Below, one piece after another: positions 1 to 7,143 of a DNA stretch of 7,875 nucleotides. Positions within the stretch are counted from its first letter, which is position 1, and every line of letters starts with the position of its first letter. The notes under the pieces were generated by a model. The model saw only the letters and a list, made by a program, of their open reading frames with translations, was not told the DNA's origin and made no database searches. The DNA is from Hyphomonadaceae bacterium (GTDB lineage Bacteria > Pseudomonadota > Alphaproteobacteria > Caulobacterales > Aquidulcibacteraceae), in NCBI GenBank assembly GCA_025458365.1, contig JALOSP010000049.1, forward strand, positions 1 to 7,875. The letters run 5' to 3'. Made by a program: the position numbers and the translations under genes.

Positions 1-692
1 AAAGGGGTTGCAAAGTAGCGCATCTTGCCGGTTTTCGGGTCCGGCAGCTTCACGCGGAACTTGTTGCCATGCAGCTCGGGCGTGACGTTCATCCGCTTCT
101 TGAGCCACAACAGGATCTTGTTGTCGGCCATGTCGGGCTCCTTGTCGCCCTTCAGGAACATCATGATCCCGGTGCCGATCAGGAACACCGCAAAAATGTA
201 GAGCACCCAGCCGAACTGGCTGACCAGCGCCGCACCCAGACCGATCATGATCGCGCGCAGCACGATCACCCCGATGATGCCCCAGAACAGCACCCGGTGC
301 TGATACTTGCGCGGGATCGCCAGATAGGTGAACACCATGGAGATGACGAACACATTGTCCATCGCCAGCGTCTTTTCCACGGCGAAGCCGGTCAGATAGA
401 GCTGCAGCGCGGTCCAGGCCCGCTCTTCTCCAACCACAGCCAGCAATTGCGGGTCGATCGAGCCGGTGGGGGAATCATTGTTGTAGAGCCACCAGATCAC
501 CCCGGCGAAGGCCAGACCAACCCCAATGTAAAACGCGCTCATTTTCAGGGATTCAGCCACCCCGATCTCGTGGTCCTGCTTGTTGACGACCCCCAGGTCG
601 AAAGCGAGCAGGGCGATCACGGCGGCAATGAAGGCATACCAGATCCAGGCAGCCTTGCCGAGAAATTCGGCAAACAGAATGCTTTCCAGCAT
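1..692 (-). CDS. TerC-family integral membrane protein (Alx-like), 3' end off the window
   Basis: The reverse strand encodes 230 residues from ATG 692-690 with no stop before the window edge. Family members are roughly 300-350 residues, so about a third is probably missing. The diagnostic stretch is visible: F-D-L-G-V at 31-35 after the first hydrophobic helix (about 17-35), and E-K-T-L-A-M-D-N-V-F-V at 106-116, the conserved acidic TerC signature. Further helices lie near 52-70, 113-126, 135-157 and 160-180. A cytoplasmic basic loop with K-P-E-type charges follows at 181-230. A GGAG sits 9 bases before the ATG, which supports this start. TerC/Alx proteins are inner-membrane metal-handling proteins; Alx is linked to manganese export. 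The substrate here cannot be read from sequence. I see no yybP-ykoY-type leader upstream, where instead a GST remnant lies. Confidence 0.93.
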   Translation of the reverse strand, partial: MLESILFAEFLGKAAWIWYAFIAAVIALLAFDLGVVNKQDHEIGVAESLKMSAFYIGVGLAFAGVIWWLYNNDSPTGSIDPQLLAVVGEERAWTALQLYLTGFAVEKTLAMDNVFVISMVFTYLAIPRKYQHRVLFWGIIGVIVLRAIMIGLGAALVSQFGWVLYIFAVFLIGTGIMMFLKGDKEPDMADNKILLWLKKRMNVTPELHGNKFRVKLPDPKTGKMRYFATP

Positions 693-699
693 GGGAACA

Positions 700-1008
700 A
701 ACTCCGGGCACGTCGAACAGGGACAGAAGGTCAACCGACATCGCAGACGCGCGCATGCGCTCCGCCAGAGGGGCCCGGGAGACCGCTGTCGGATAGTTGG
801 CCCGCGACCCGCTGGCAACCCGGTGCGGTCAGGACTGACGGGATCGTGAGGTCGGCGTGATCGGCAATAGCCGAGGACTGTTTGCGACAGGCCGCAAGCT
901 TTTCAGGGTCTCGCGTGGCACTAGCGTGGCCCCATAGGGCTTGCCGATCATCTCAAGCGCGACGTGGGCCCCCAAGGCACAGGTGCCGGGCATCCGGTAG
1001 AGTGTATG
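700..1008 (-). pseudogene. Decayed N-terminal fragment of a glutathione S-transferase
   Basis: Reading the minus strand from 1008, one frame gives T-L-Y-R-M-P-G-T-C-A-L-G-A-H-V-A-L-E, then G-K-P-Y and R-E-T-L-K-S. This is the beta1-alpha1-beta2 start of a bacterial GST with its P-G-x-C/S-A-L active-site loop. A degraded N-S-P-R-L-L-P-I follows, recalling the usual N-P-x-G-x-V-P. The reading then moves to another frame (A-D-L-T-I-P-S-V, like the L-T-E-S-x-A-I helix), and the first frame meets TGA at 831-829. Past that stop the first frame resumes with R-A-N-Y-P-T-A-V at 804 and L-A-E-R-M-R-A, like the linker after the N-domain. The distance from the active-site loop to R-x-Y-P is about 63 residues, as in intact GSTs. 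The fragment ends at the TerC gene, and no C-terminal domain exists. It is very probably non-functional. The call rests on motif reading by eye. Confidence 0.52.
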
Positions 1009-1033
1009 GGGGATGGGGTGGGCCCCTCAGGGG

Positions 1034-1080
1034 CGTGCGGTTCCAATAATCACGCAGATGTTTCCAGTTGGAACTGCACG
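1034..1080. repeat. Imperfect 13-bp inverted repeat (long dyad)
   Basis: The arms CGTGCGGTTCCAA (1034-1046) and TTGGAACTGCACG (1068-1080) are complementary at 12 of 13 positions, and the single exception is a G-T pair. The spacer is 21 bases. The right arm overlaps a second small palindrome (TTCCA-GT-TGGAA, 1062-1073). No T-run follows on either strand, so it is a poor intrinsic terminator. It lies between the GST remnant (minus strand) and the membrane-protein gene (plus strand). An operator, a structured leader or a relic of an inserted element are all possible. Confidence 0.55.
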
Positions 1081-1200
1081 CTGCTTGGCGCAAGAGACGG
1101 AGAAGTTGACGTCCCTGATTGACCGCGCGTGACCGGGGCTTTAGCCTTTTATGGTTGTATCCGATCAGCGAGACGTCCTTCCGTGCAGAAACTGCCCGAC

Positions 1201-1791
1201 ATGACACTTTGGGATGCGGCAAAGACCGTCGCTCTCTTAGTTGCGGTCTTGACCGTCACCCACCTGTTCAGTTCTGCGGCAAGCCTCGCACTGGCGGATT
1301 TGCCATTGGCGGCGACATTGGCCAGTGCGGCAATCGTGCTGCCGTTCTGGCTGACCATCCTGTTTTGCCCTAACCGGTGGGATGGATGGAGACCGTGCTG
1401 GTCGTTGTCTGTCGGTGAGTGGCGCCTCAAACTCACCATTGCGGGCATTCTGGCCGTAATCGGCAGCCTGTTTCTGGCTGCAGCCTTGCATCGGGCCGCT
1501 GCTGAAGAGGTGGCCCGCGCCTCCAGCGGGGACGCTTTGCCCGCGCTGACCAACGGCCTGCTGGCACGGGCAGACCTGCTGACAGATCTGGCGGGGTACT
1601 GGGTTGGACTGAGCCTCGTCGGCCTGTTGGTGTTGGCTATTCTGGTTGGGGCTTACTGGGCAGCGCTTTTCACGCGTCGGATGCGCCGTGCGCTTCGCCG
1701 GGCTCCACTACCCAGATCGATTGCGAAGGACACCTTGATCATTGTCGGCGACCGCCACGCCGGGCTGGACCGGCGCGAAGCGGGGCCTTGA
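1201..1791 (+). CDS. Unrecognised four-helix membrane protein
   Basis: I do not recognise this 196-residue protein. It has four strongly hydrophobic segments, near residues 9-31, 35-56, 78-97 and 134-157. Between the second and third is a Trp-rich loop (R-W-D-G-W-R-P-C-W around 59-67, then W74). A hydrophilic stretch of about 35 residues separates helices three and four. Helix four is followed by an arginine-rich tail (R-R-M-R-R-A-L-R-R at 159-167), consistent with a cytoplasmic C terminus. The hydrophobic pattern and coding-like third positions make it believable as a gene. The frame is open upstream to GTG 1129, which would add 24 polar residues. ATG 1201 was preferred because the first helix starts close behind it, but neither start has a clear ribosome-binding site. 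It runs convergently into hslU, 32 bases away, so it is probably monocistronic. Confidence 0.66.
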   Translation: MTLWDAAKTVALLVAVLTVTHLFSSAASLALADLPLAATLASAAIVLPFWLTILFCPNRWDGWRPCWSLSVGEWRLKLTIAGILAVIGSLFLAAALHRAAAEEVARASSGDALPALTNGLLARADLLTDLAGYWVGLSLVGLLVLAILVGAYWAALFTRRMRRALRRAPLPRSIAKDTLIIVGDRHAGLDRREAGP

Positions 1792-1823
1792 GTACAGGCC
1801 ACCGGCTGCGCGCTCCAATCCCC

Positions 1824-3122
1824 CTACAACACAAACCGGCTCAAATCGGCGTTCTTTGACAGGCCCTCGACCTTGCCTCGCACATAAGCGCCGTCAATCG
1901 TCACAGTCGTGCCCGCACTGTCGGTGGCCGTGAAGCTGATTTCGTCGAGCACGCGTTCGAGCACGGTGTGCAGGCGCCGCGCACCGATATTCTCCACCGC
2001 CGTGTTCACGTCCACCGCCACATCGGCAATCGCGCCGATACCGTCTTCGGTAAAGGCCAGCGTCACGCCTTCAGTGGCCATCAGGCCGACATACTGGCGG
2101 GTGAGGCTGGCTTCCGGCTCGCTCAGGATGCGGCGGAAATCATCGCGGGTCAGGGCCTGCAGTTCCACCCGGATCGGCAGGCGGCCTTGCAGCTCCGGCA
2201 ACAGGTCAGATGGCTTGGCCACATGGAAGGCGCCGGACGCAATGAACAGGATATGATCGGTCTTCACCGGGCCATGCTTGGTGGAGACGGTCGTGCCCTC
2301 GATCAGCGGCAGCAGATCGCGCTGCACCCCTTCGCGCGACACATCGGCCCCCTGCCGCTCGGAGCGGGCGGCGATCTTGTCCACCTCGTCGATGAACACC
2401 ACGCCTTCTTCCTCGGCCAGCCGCACGGCTTCGGCCATCATGGCGTCCTTGTCGAGCAACTTGTCACCTTCCTCCAGCACCAGCGGCTCATAGGCATCGC
2501 GCACCGTGGTCTTGCGGCGCCGCTTCTTGGCGCCAGACAGGCTTTGCAGCATCTGGGTGATGTCGATCATGCCGCCGGGCATGCCAGGGATTTCCCCGCC
2601 GGAGGGCATGGAGGCAGTCACTTCGAAATCCAGCTCGACTTCCTTGGTGTCGAGATCACCGGCGCGCAGCTTCTTGCGGAACGCCTCTTTCGTGCCGGGG
2701 CTGGCGCCAGAGCCGACCAGCGCCTCCAGCACACGGTCCTCGGCGGCGGCTTCGGCTTGGGCGCGCACATCCTTGCGGCGCATTTCGCGCACCAGCTGGA
2801 TCGCGGCCTCCACCAGATCGCGGATGATCTGGTCCACATCGCGGCCGACATAGCCAACTTCGGTGAACTTGGTGGCCTCCACCTTGATGAAGGGGGCTCC
2901 GGCCAGCCTGGCCAGCCGCCGGGCAATCTCGGTCTTGCCGACGCCGGTTGGCCCGATCATCAGGATGTTCTTCGGCGTGGTTTCCTCGCGCAGACCCGCA
3001 GGCAGACGCTTGCGGCGCCAGCGGTTGCGCAGGGCAATGGCGACGGCGCGCTTGGCATCAGCCTGGCCGATCACATGGCGGTCCAGTTCGGAGACGATTT
3101 CGCGGGGGGACAGATCAGTCAT
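1824..3122 (-). CDS. hslU: ATP-dependent protease unfoldase subunit HslU (ClpY)
   Basis: This is the hexameric AAA+ ATPase that recognises, unfolds and threads proteins into the HslV peptidase in the cytoplasm. The 432 residues show the whole family architecture. An N-terminal S-P-R-E-I-V-x-E-L-D with H-V-I-G-Q is at 5-20. The Walker A motif G-P-T-G-V-G-K-T is at 57-64, and the pore loop G-Y-V-G-R-D at 90-95. An intermediate (I) domain spans about 110-240. Walker [11 protein letters not shown] is at 241-250, sensor 1 I-A-S-G-A-F at 294-299, G-R-L-P-I-R-V at 313-319, and sensor 2 G-A-R-R at 380-383. The C-terminal tail L-S-R-F-V-L is the segment that docks into HslV. Length is close to the 443 residues of the E. 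coli protein. It starts 9 bases after the hslV stop with no strong Shine-Dalgarno sequence, suggesting translation coupled to hslV. Confidence 0.98.
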   Translation of the reverse strand: MTDLSPREIVSELDRHVIGQADAKRAVAIALRNRWRRKRLPAGLREETTPKNILMIGPTGVGKTEIARRLARLAGAPFIKVEATKFTEVGYVGRDVDQIIRDLVEAAIQLVREMRRKDVRAQAEAAAEDRVLEALVGSGASPGTKEAFRKKLRAGDLDTKEVELDFEVTASMPSGGEIPGMPGGMIDITQMLQSLSGAKKRRRKTTVRDAYEPLVLEEGDKLLDKDAMMAEAVRLAEEEGVVFIDEVDKIAARSERQGADVSREGVQRDLLPLIEGTTVSTKHGPVKTDHILFIASGAFHVAKPSDLLPELQGRLPIRVELQALTRDDFRRILSEPEASLTRQYVGLMATEGVTLAFTEDGIGAIADVAVDVNTAVENIGARRLHTVLERVLDEISFTATDSAGTTVTIDGAYVRGKVEGLSKNADLSRFVL

Positions 3123-3131
3123 CAGGGTCGA

Positions 3132-3698
3132 TCAATCAGGAATATCGAGGGTTTCAACGGTCAGATTGCCATTGGTATAGACGCAGATGTCAGCCGCAAT
3201 CGCCATCGCCTTGCGGGCCAGCGTCTCGGCATCCAGCTCCTGATCAAACAGGGCGCGCGCCGCAGCCAGGGCATAGCCGCCGCCCGAGCCGATGGCCGCC
3301 ACCGGATGATCCGGCTCCAGCACGTCTCCGGCGCCGGTCAGCACATAGGTGCCGGTGGTATCGGCACAGATCAGCATGGCTTCGAGCTGGCGCAGATACT
3401 TGTCGGTGCGCCAGTCCTTGGCCAGTTCAACGCACGCGCGCAGCAACTGGTTGGGGAAACGCTCCAGCTTGGCTTCCAGCCGCTCGAACAGGGTAAACGC
3501 GTCGGCGGTTGAGCCTGCAAACCCGGTCAGCACCGAACCTGACGGCCCGATCCGGCGCACCTTGCGCGCGCCATGCTTCATCACCGTATTGCCGACAGAG
3601 ACCTGCCCGTCACCGGCAATGACGACCTTGCCGCCCTTGCGGACGGCCAGAATGGTGGTGCCGCGCCAGTCGGCGGCGGGACGTTCGAAATCGCTCAC
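3132..3698 (-). CDS. hslV: ATP-dependent protease peptidase subunit HslV (ClpQ)
   Basis: HslV forms the double-ring threonine peptidase chamber that degrades substrates delivered by HslU. From GTG 3698 the product is 188 residues: a 13-residue propeptide, then W-R-G-T-T-I, so the nucleophile should be Thr14 after self-cleavage behind Gly13. Counting from that Thr as 1, the catalytic Asp17 (A-G-D-G) and Lys33 fall at the expected positions. [11 protein letters not shown], the block [12 protein letters not shown] and A-I-G-S-G-G follow as in the family. The frame extends to an earlier GTG at 3740, but that codon lies inside the hairpin 3721-3745 and would add an unusual basic leader. GTG 3698, giving M-S-D-F-E-R-P, matches the usual alphaproteobacterial N terminus. 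There is no good Shine-Dalgarno sequence before either. The gene is first in the hslV-hslU operon. Confidence 0.97.
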   Translation of the reverse strand: MSDFERPAADWRGTTILAVRKGGKVVIAGDGQVSVGNTVMKHGARKVRRIGPSGSVLTGFAGSTADAFTLFERLEAKLERFPNQLLRACVELAKDWRTDKYLRQLEAMLICADTTGTYVLTGAGDVLEPDHPVAAIGSGGGYALAAARALFDQELDAETLARKAMAIAADICVYTNGNLTVETLDIPD

Positions 3699-3704
3699 AC
3701 CCGA

Positions 3705-3737
3705 TAGATAGGAGCGGACAAGCCCGTGCCGCAAGGG
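3705..3737 (-). promoter_or_regulatory. Candidate heat-shock (sigma-32-type) promoter for hslVU
   Basis: On the minus strand CCCTTGCGG (3737-3729) resembles the -35 element CCCTTGAAA, and CCTATCTA (3712-3705) matches the -10 core CCCATNTA at all but one fixed position. The spacer from TTGCG to the nine-base -10 element is 16 bases, slightly longer than the usual 13-15. In E. coli hslVU is a sigma-32 operon, which makes the match relevant. A start site 6-7 bases beyond the -10 would fall at or next to GTG 3698. The -35 lies in the loop and stem of the preceding terminator-like hairpin. The prediction is from consensus only. Confidence 0.33.
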
Positions 3738-3745
3738 CACGGGCT
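3721..3745 (-). terminator. Hairpin after the repeat-protein gene, probable terminator
   Basis: AGCCCGTGCC (3721-3730) and GGCACGGGCT (3736-3745) form a perfect 10-bp, GC-rich stem with a 5-base loop. Three more base pairs are possible past a one-base bulge. It begins 22 bases after the stop codon of the large minus-strand gene, the usual place for an intrinsic terminator. The following minus-strand sequence (TGTCCGCTCC) has no true T-run, so termination may be weak, and the hairpin may instead protect the mRNA 3' end. It separates the repeat-protein gene from hslV. Confidence 0.5.
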
Positions 3746-3767
3746 GTCGCGTCTCGCACGCGCGGCC

Positions 3768-6700
3768 TTATTGCCCGCCAGTCGGCGCGTTGGTGAACCG
3801 CACCACATTGCCCAGCGCCGTTGCCGTGGCAAAGCCACCCACTGCTGGCCCGCCATTGTAGAACACGTTGGCGGTGATCGGCCCTGTGGTGGTCTGGTTG
3901 ATGGTGCCGGCAAAGTTGGCAGTGCCGGGCAGGCCGGTCAGCTGGGCCGCCGCCTGGAACACATTGCCGGTGGCATTCGCCGTCAGGCTGAAGCCTTCGG
4001 GCGGATTGGCCGGGCCGGTGCCGGTGGCGATTGCCGTGATCGCACCGGTGTTCATCTGGGTCAGCGCAAAGCCCGCCCCGGTGCCGGTGGTGACCAGTGT
4101 ACCAAGATTGCCGATGGCATCAGCGCGGGCACCGGCTGGCCCGCCCAAGGTGGTGAAGCCGATGTTGGCCGTTGCGCTAATCGGGCCGGAGTTGGTCTGG
4201 GTGCCGGTAAACGTCAGCGGCTGGTTGCCGGTGGTGACAAGCAGATTATTGCCAATTCCGGCTGCGTTGGCAAAGCCACCCTGACGCAAATCGGCGACAT
4301 TCAACGTGGCATTGGCATCGACCGCGCCACTGTTGAGCTGATCAGCACGCCCAGCCAGCGAAGCATTGACAAGATTGAAGCCCGCCAGATTGCCAGTTGC
4401 GCTTGCCACTACAGAGGCAACACCGGTGCTGCGCGGGGCGGCAAAGTCACTGACCGCTGCAACCCCAGCCTCATTGCGCTGGACCAGAGTCGTGGTGATG
4501 GCCGCCGCGTTGGCCGCCAGGCCAAAGCTGTTGCCGTTGGCGAAGGCGTTTGATGCACCACCCGTGACACCACCCATGCCGAACGCACTGGACCGGGCCG
4601 TCACCGCATTGTCGGTCACTGGCCGCGACTGGCGCAGATCAATTGACGCCGAAGCGGACTGCACAGTGGCACCAAACGCATTGCCATCGGCGGTAGCCGT
4701 TGCGGTGTATGCGCCATCGGCAAGGCGGCTGAGACTGGCTCCGCTTCGGACCTCACCGGTGAAGGTCTGTGTGCCGGTGAAACTCATGGCTGCGGAGTTC
4801 ACGTCCAGACCCAATGCGTTACCTGCGCCGCTCGCCCGGACATTGCCTGTCGTGCCATTGGTGCGGTCGAGTTGGGCGTTCGCAACTGCGGCAGTCGAAG
4901 CCGCCTGTGTCGCCGTCATCCGGGCGTCGGCGTTGGCAAAGGCCGCACCCGCACTATTGGCAGCCGCGTTGGCATTGATGTTCGAAATAGTGATGTTGCC
5001 AAGCGGGGTGTTCGGATTGCCTTGAAAGGTGGGAGCAAAGGCGACAGCATTGGCCGACACCCCACCATCATTGCCAGACGATGCGGCCGAAGCCGACCAG
5101 TTCTGGCGCAGGTCGATCACCAGGCTCCCGTCCGTGCCCGACGCTTGGAAGCGGTTGCCAAAAGCGGCGGCCTCCAGCGCGCCGGTTTCGGCAGTGGTCG
5201 CGACCGGAATGCGGACATCCGCCCTCACCTGAGCCCCTCCAGTCTGATCGGCGAAGGTGAAGTTCTGACCGGAAGCGACAACAAGCGCGTCGTTGGCAAC
5301 CGCATCGGCCCGTCCGGTGACTCCGCCGACCCGGTTCACCGCGATTTCGGTATTTGCCAAAGCGCGACCTGTGAAGGCATCCTGCGTAATAATGGCTTGC
5401 GAGTTGCCCGCAAGCCCACGCAGATCGACCGAGTTGGAGCGGGCGACTGCCGTGCCAGCCACTGAACTGGCTGAATTTTGCTGGCCGATCCCCCGGATCG
5501 TCACCGATGCAGCACCTGTTCCGCCCGATTGCGAGACTTCCAGACGCCCGGTCATCGGTCCATTGACCGCCACAGCATTGGTATCAGCCCGCGCAATGCT
5601 CTCGACCTGACTGGCACTCTGGAGATTGAGATTGTTGGTGGCGAAGGTCGAACCGGGCGCTGCCTGTTCGATCCGGCTGCCAAAAGCGACGGTGTTGGCA
5701 TTCAAGGCCACCTGGTTGGTGGATGCGTTCGCGCGCTGGCTGATGCCGGGCGCCTGGTCACCGTCAACTCTGATCGTTGACACGCTGCTGACAAGGCCGC
5801 CTGTCTGACGCTGCTCCACCGCTGAGCGCAGAGCGCCAGAGTTCAATGTGCCGGTTACAAGATTGCCCGTCGCGGCTGTCTGTCCAGCAAGAGCACCGCT
5901 GTAGGAGTTTGCCTCGATGGTGGTCGAGGCAGTCGCACCGCCCGCACGGGTTTGGGCTATCCGCCCCGAAGCGTCGAAGTTCCGTGCATCGATGGCCACC
6001 CAATTTCCAAGGGCAGTGTCGTTCTGTGTGGCCGTCGTGCCGTTGCCTTGAACCAGGAGGTTACCATTGTTGGTGACATTGGTATCCTGGGACTGGCGGA
6101 ACTCGAAGCCAGCCGAGCCCCGCTGCAGGTCAAGGCTGATCTGATTGCTGTTCGCCCTGGTCGTTCCGTCGAAACTATCGTTGCGCAGACTGACAAAGGA
6201 TTCAGAGTTCGCCGAGACGTTGCCACTCACGGTCTGCTGACCGAAGGCACCAACGCTGGCATCGCTTGCGCTGATGCCGAAGACATTCGCCACGGCTTCA
6301 GCGTTAGTTGTGGACGATCTGGCATCAGCAGGCAGGTTGGATGACTCTGCCCGGACCAGCTGGGTCGTTGCTGACACACTGGCGGGTGCATCCATAACCG
6401 ATGAGATCTGCAAGTCCGCTCCTGTGCCGCGCGCCTGTGTCACCGCCCCGGTTGCGCGAGCCCTGGTCTGGGTGTTGTTGACAGCACCTGAAGTTTCGGT
6501 CCTTGCGATCGCAACAACCGTTCCATCCACCAGCGAGCGAAGATCGATTGCTGCAGTTCCCGAGCGCACCTCCCCACCCATCAAGTTGCCACGCGCCTCT
6601 GCTATTGATGTTCCGGCACCTTCAGAAACCGGGCGGGCCACTGCCAGTGAACTTACACTATTGCCCAGGCCCCCGGAGGACGGTCGCAGGGTCTCCGATA

Positions 6701-7082
6701 CCGCCGTCATGACCAATGCCCCATTGCGGGTGGTTGCAGAAAACCCGTTGCCGTTGGCGAAGGCGATAGCCGAGGCGGAAGGATTGGTCTCCCCGCCTTG
6801 CATCGTGGCCGTGCTGGCGACGCCACCACGAACGGACTGAAACCCGTTGGCGATCAGGCCATTGTCAGGGTTCGCGCTGGCAGCGTTGGCACTGGCTTCG
6901 GCAAAGGCCTGCAAATCGACAGCCTGCCCCGGCCGCACCACGCTCGTCGCTACCACCGGCTGTTCGGTCACCGAGTTGATGTTCAAGGGCGGGTTCTGGG
7001 CCAGGGCCAGACCGGGCATGGCAGCCCCGATGATCAAGGCCGAAACGCTGGCACCGAGCAGGATGGTTTGACGCGACTTCAT
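3768..7082 (-). CDS. Large secreted beta-strand-repeat protein, possibly HfaD-like adhesin/anchor
   Basis: The 1104-residue product begins with a Sec signal peptide: M-K-S-R, a hydrophobic core at about 7-22, and cleavage after A-L-A near residue 28. The rest is rich in Ala, Gly, Asn, Thr, Ser and Val. I found no Lys, His or Cys after residue 2, and only two Trp (361, 662). The chain consists of alternating short strands with recurring A-x-G-N and Q-x-x-x-G-x-I/V motifs. The repeats are irregular up to about residue 640 and strikingly regular after 750. A D-L-R/Q motif recurs at about 180, 318, 553, 657, 815 and 931. No autotransporter barrel, LPXTG-type anchor, type I secretion repeat or enzymatic domain is visible, and it ends in T-N-A-P-T-G-G-Q. 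GGGGA lies 9 bases before ATG 7082, supporting the start. Curlin-like or holdfast-anchor (HfaD) proteins have this texture, so a surface structural role is inferred. Family membership is uncertain; that it is a gene is not. Confidence 0.9.
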   Translation of the reverse strand: MKSRQTILLGASVSALIIGAAMPGLALAQNPPLNINSVTEQPVVATSVVRPGQAVDLQAFAEASANAASANPDNGLIANGFQSVRGGVASTATMQGGETNPSASAIAFANGNGFSATTRNGALVMTAVSETLRPSSGGLGNSVSSLAVARPVSEGAGTSIAEARGNLMGGEVRSGTAAIDLRSLVDGTVVAIARTETSGAVNNTQTRARATGAVTQARGTGADLQISSVMDAPASVSATTQLVRAESSNLPADARSSTTNAEAVANVFGISASDASVGAFGQQTVSGNVSANSESFVSLRNDSFDGTTRANSNQISLDLQRGSAGFEFRQSQDTNVTNNGNLLVQGNGTTATQNDTALGNWVAIDARNFDASGRIAQTRAGGATASTTIEANSYSGALAGQTAATGNLVTGTLNSGALRSAVEQRQTGGLVSSVSTIRVDGDQAPGISQRANASTNQVALNANTVAFGSRIEQAAPGSTFATNNLNLQSASQVESIARADTNAVAVNGPMTGRLEVSQSGGTGAASVTIRGIGQQNSASSVAGTAVARSNSVDLRGLAGNSQAIITQDAFTGRALANTEIAVNRVGGVTGRADAVANDALVVASGQNFTFADQTGGAQVRADVRIPVATTAETGALEAAAFGNRFQASGTDGSLVIDLRQNWSASAASSGNDGGVSANAVAFAPTFQGNPNTPLGNITISNINANAAANSAGAAFANADARMTATQAASTAAVANAQLDRTNGTTGNVRASGAGNALGLDVNSAAMSFTGTQTFTGEVRSGASLSRLADGAYTATATADGNAFGATVQSASASIDLRQSRPVTDNAVTARSSAFGMGGVTGGASNAFANGNSFGLAANAAAITTTLVQRNEAGVAAVSDFAAPRSTGVASVVASATGNLAGFNLVNASLAGRADQLNSGAVDANATLNVADLRQGGFANAAGIGNNLLVTTGNQPLTFTGTQTNSGPISATANIGFTTLGGPAGARADAIGNLGTLVTTGTGAGFALTQMNTGAITAIATGTGPANPPEGFSLTANATGNVFQAAAQLTGLPGTANFAGTINQTTTGPITANVFYNGGPAVGGFATATALGNVVRFTNAPTGGQ
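3807..4823 (-). repeat. Degenerate 141-bp (47-residue) tandem repeats within the secreted protein
   Basis: Within residues 754-1092 of the large protein, G-N pairs fall at 754, 800, 850, 897, 944, 991, 1039 and 1091. The spacings are therefore 46, 50, 47, 47, 47, 48 and 52. An independent Q-x-x-x-G anchor falls at Gln 868, 915, 962, 1009 and 1063, spaced 47, 47, 47 and 54. Each unit reads roughly A-x-A-x-G-N, about 18 residues, Q-x-N-x-G-x-I/V-x-A, then a loop. The repeats are diverged at DNA level, so this is an old array under protein-level selection, not a recent expansion. Confidence 0.82.
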
Positions 7083-7143
7083 TCTGAAATCCCCATTGGC
7101 AATGTGTCATCGCGGCATTCTGCGCGACCTGACGCGATGGATC

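Noticed and set aside
69..860. Plus-strand open frame of 263 codons
   Set aside because: It is antisense to the TerC gene and the GST remnant, with a low-complexity His/Asp/Gln/Arg-rich product.
1022..1034. GCCCC-TCA-GGGGC palindrome as a terminator
   Set aside because: The stem is only 5 bp with no following T-run, and no gene ends nearby.
1119..1147. TTGACC with TAGCCT 17 bases later as a promoter for the membrane-protein gene
   Set aside because: The -10 matches the consensus at only about half its positions. I would not call it without start-site data.
953..1222. Minus-strand open frame of 89 codons overlapping the GST remnant
   Set aside because: It is in the wrong frame for the GST motifs, its product has no recognisable features, and it overlaps the start of the membrane-protein gene.
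1968..3512. Long plus-strand open frame (514 codons) spanning hslU and hslV
   Set aside because: It lies antisense to two unmistakable genes. Its His/Gln/Gly-rich translation is typical of the antisense of GC-rich coding sequence and has no domain.
3768..4100. Autotransporter beta-barrel or type I secretion signal at the C terminus of the large protein
   Set aside because: The last residues lack the terminal aromatic strand pattern and there are no G-G-x-G-x-D repeats; the repeat units continue nearly to the stop.
3726..6840. Several plus-strand open frames opposite the secreted protein
   Set aside because: They follow from the GC-rich, repetitive coding strand. The minus-strand frame has the signal peptide, ribosome-binding site and regular repeats.
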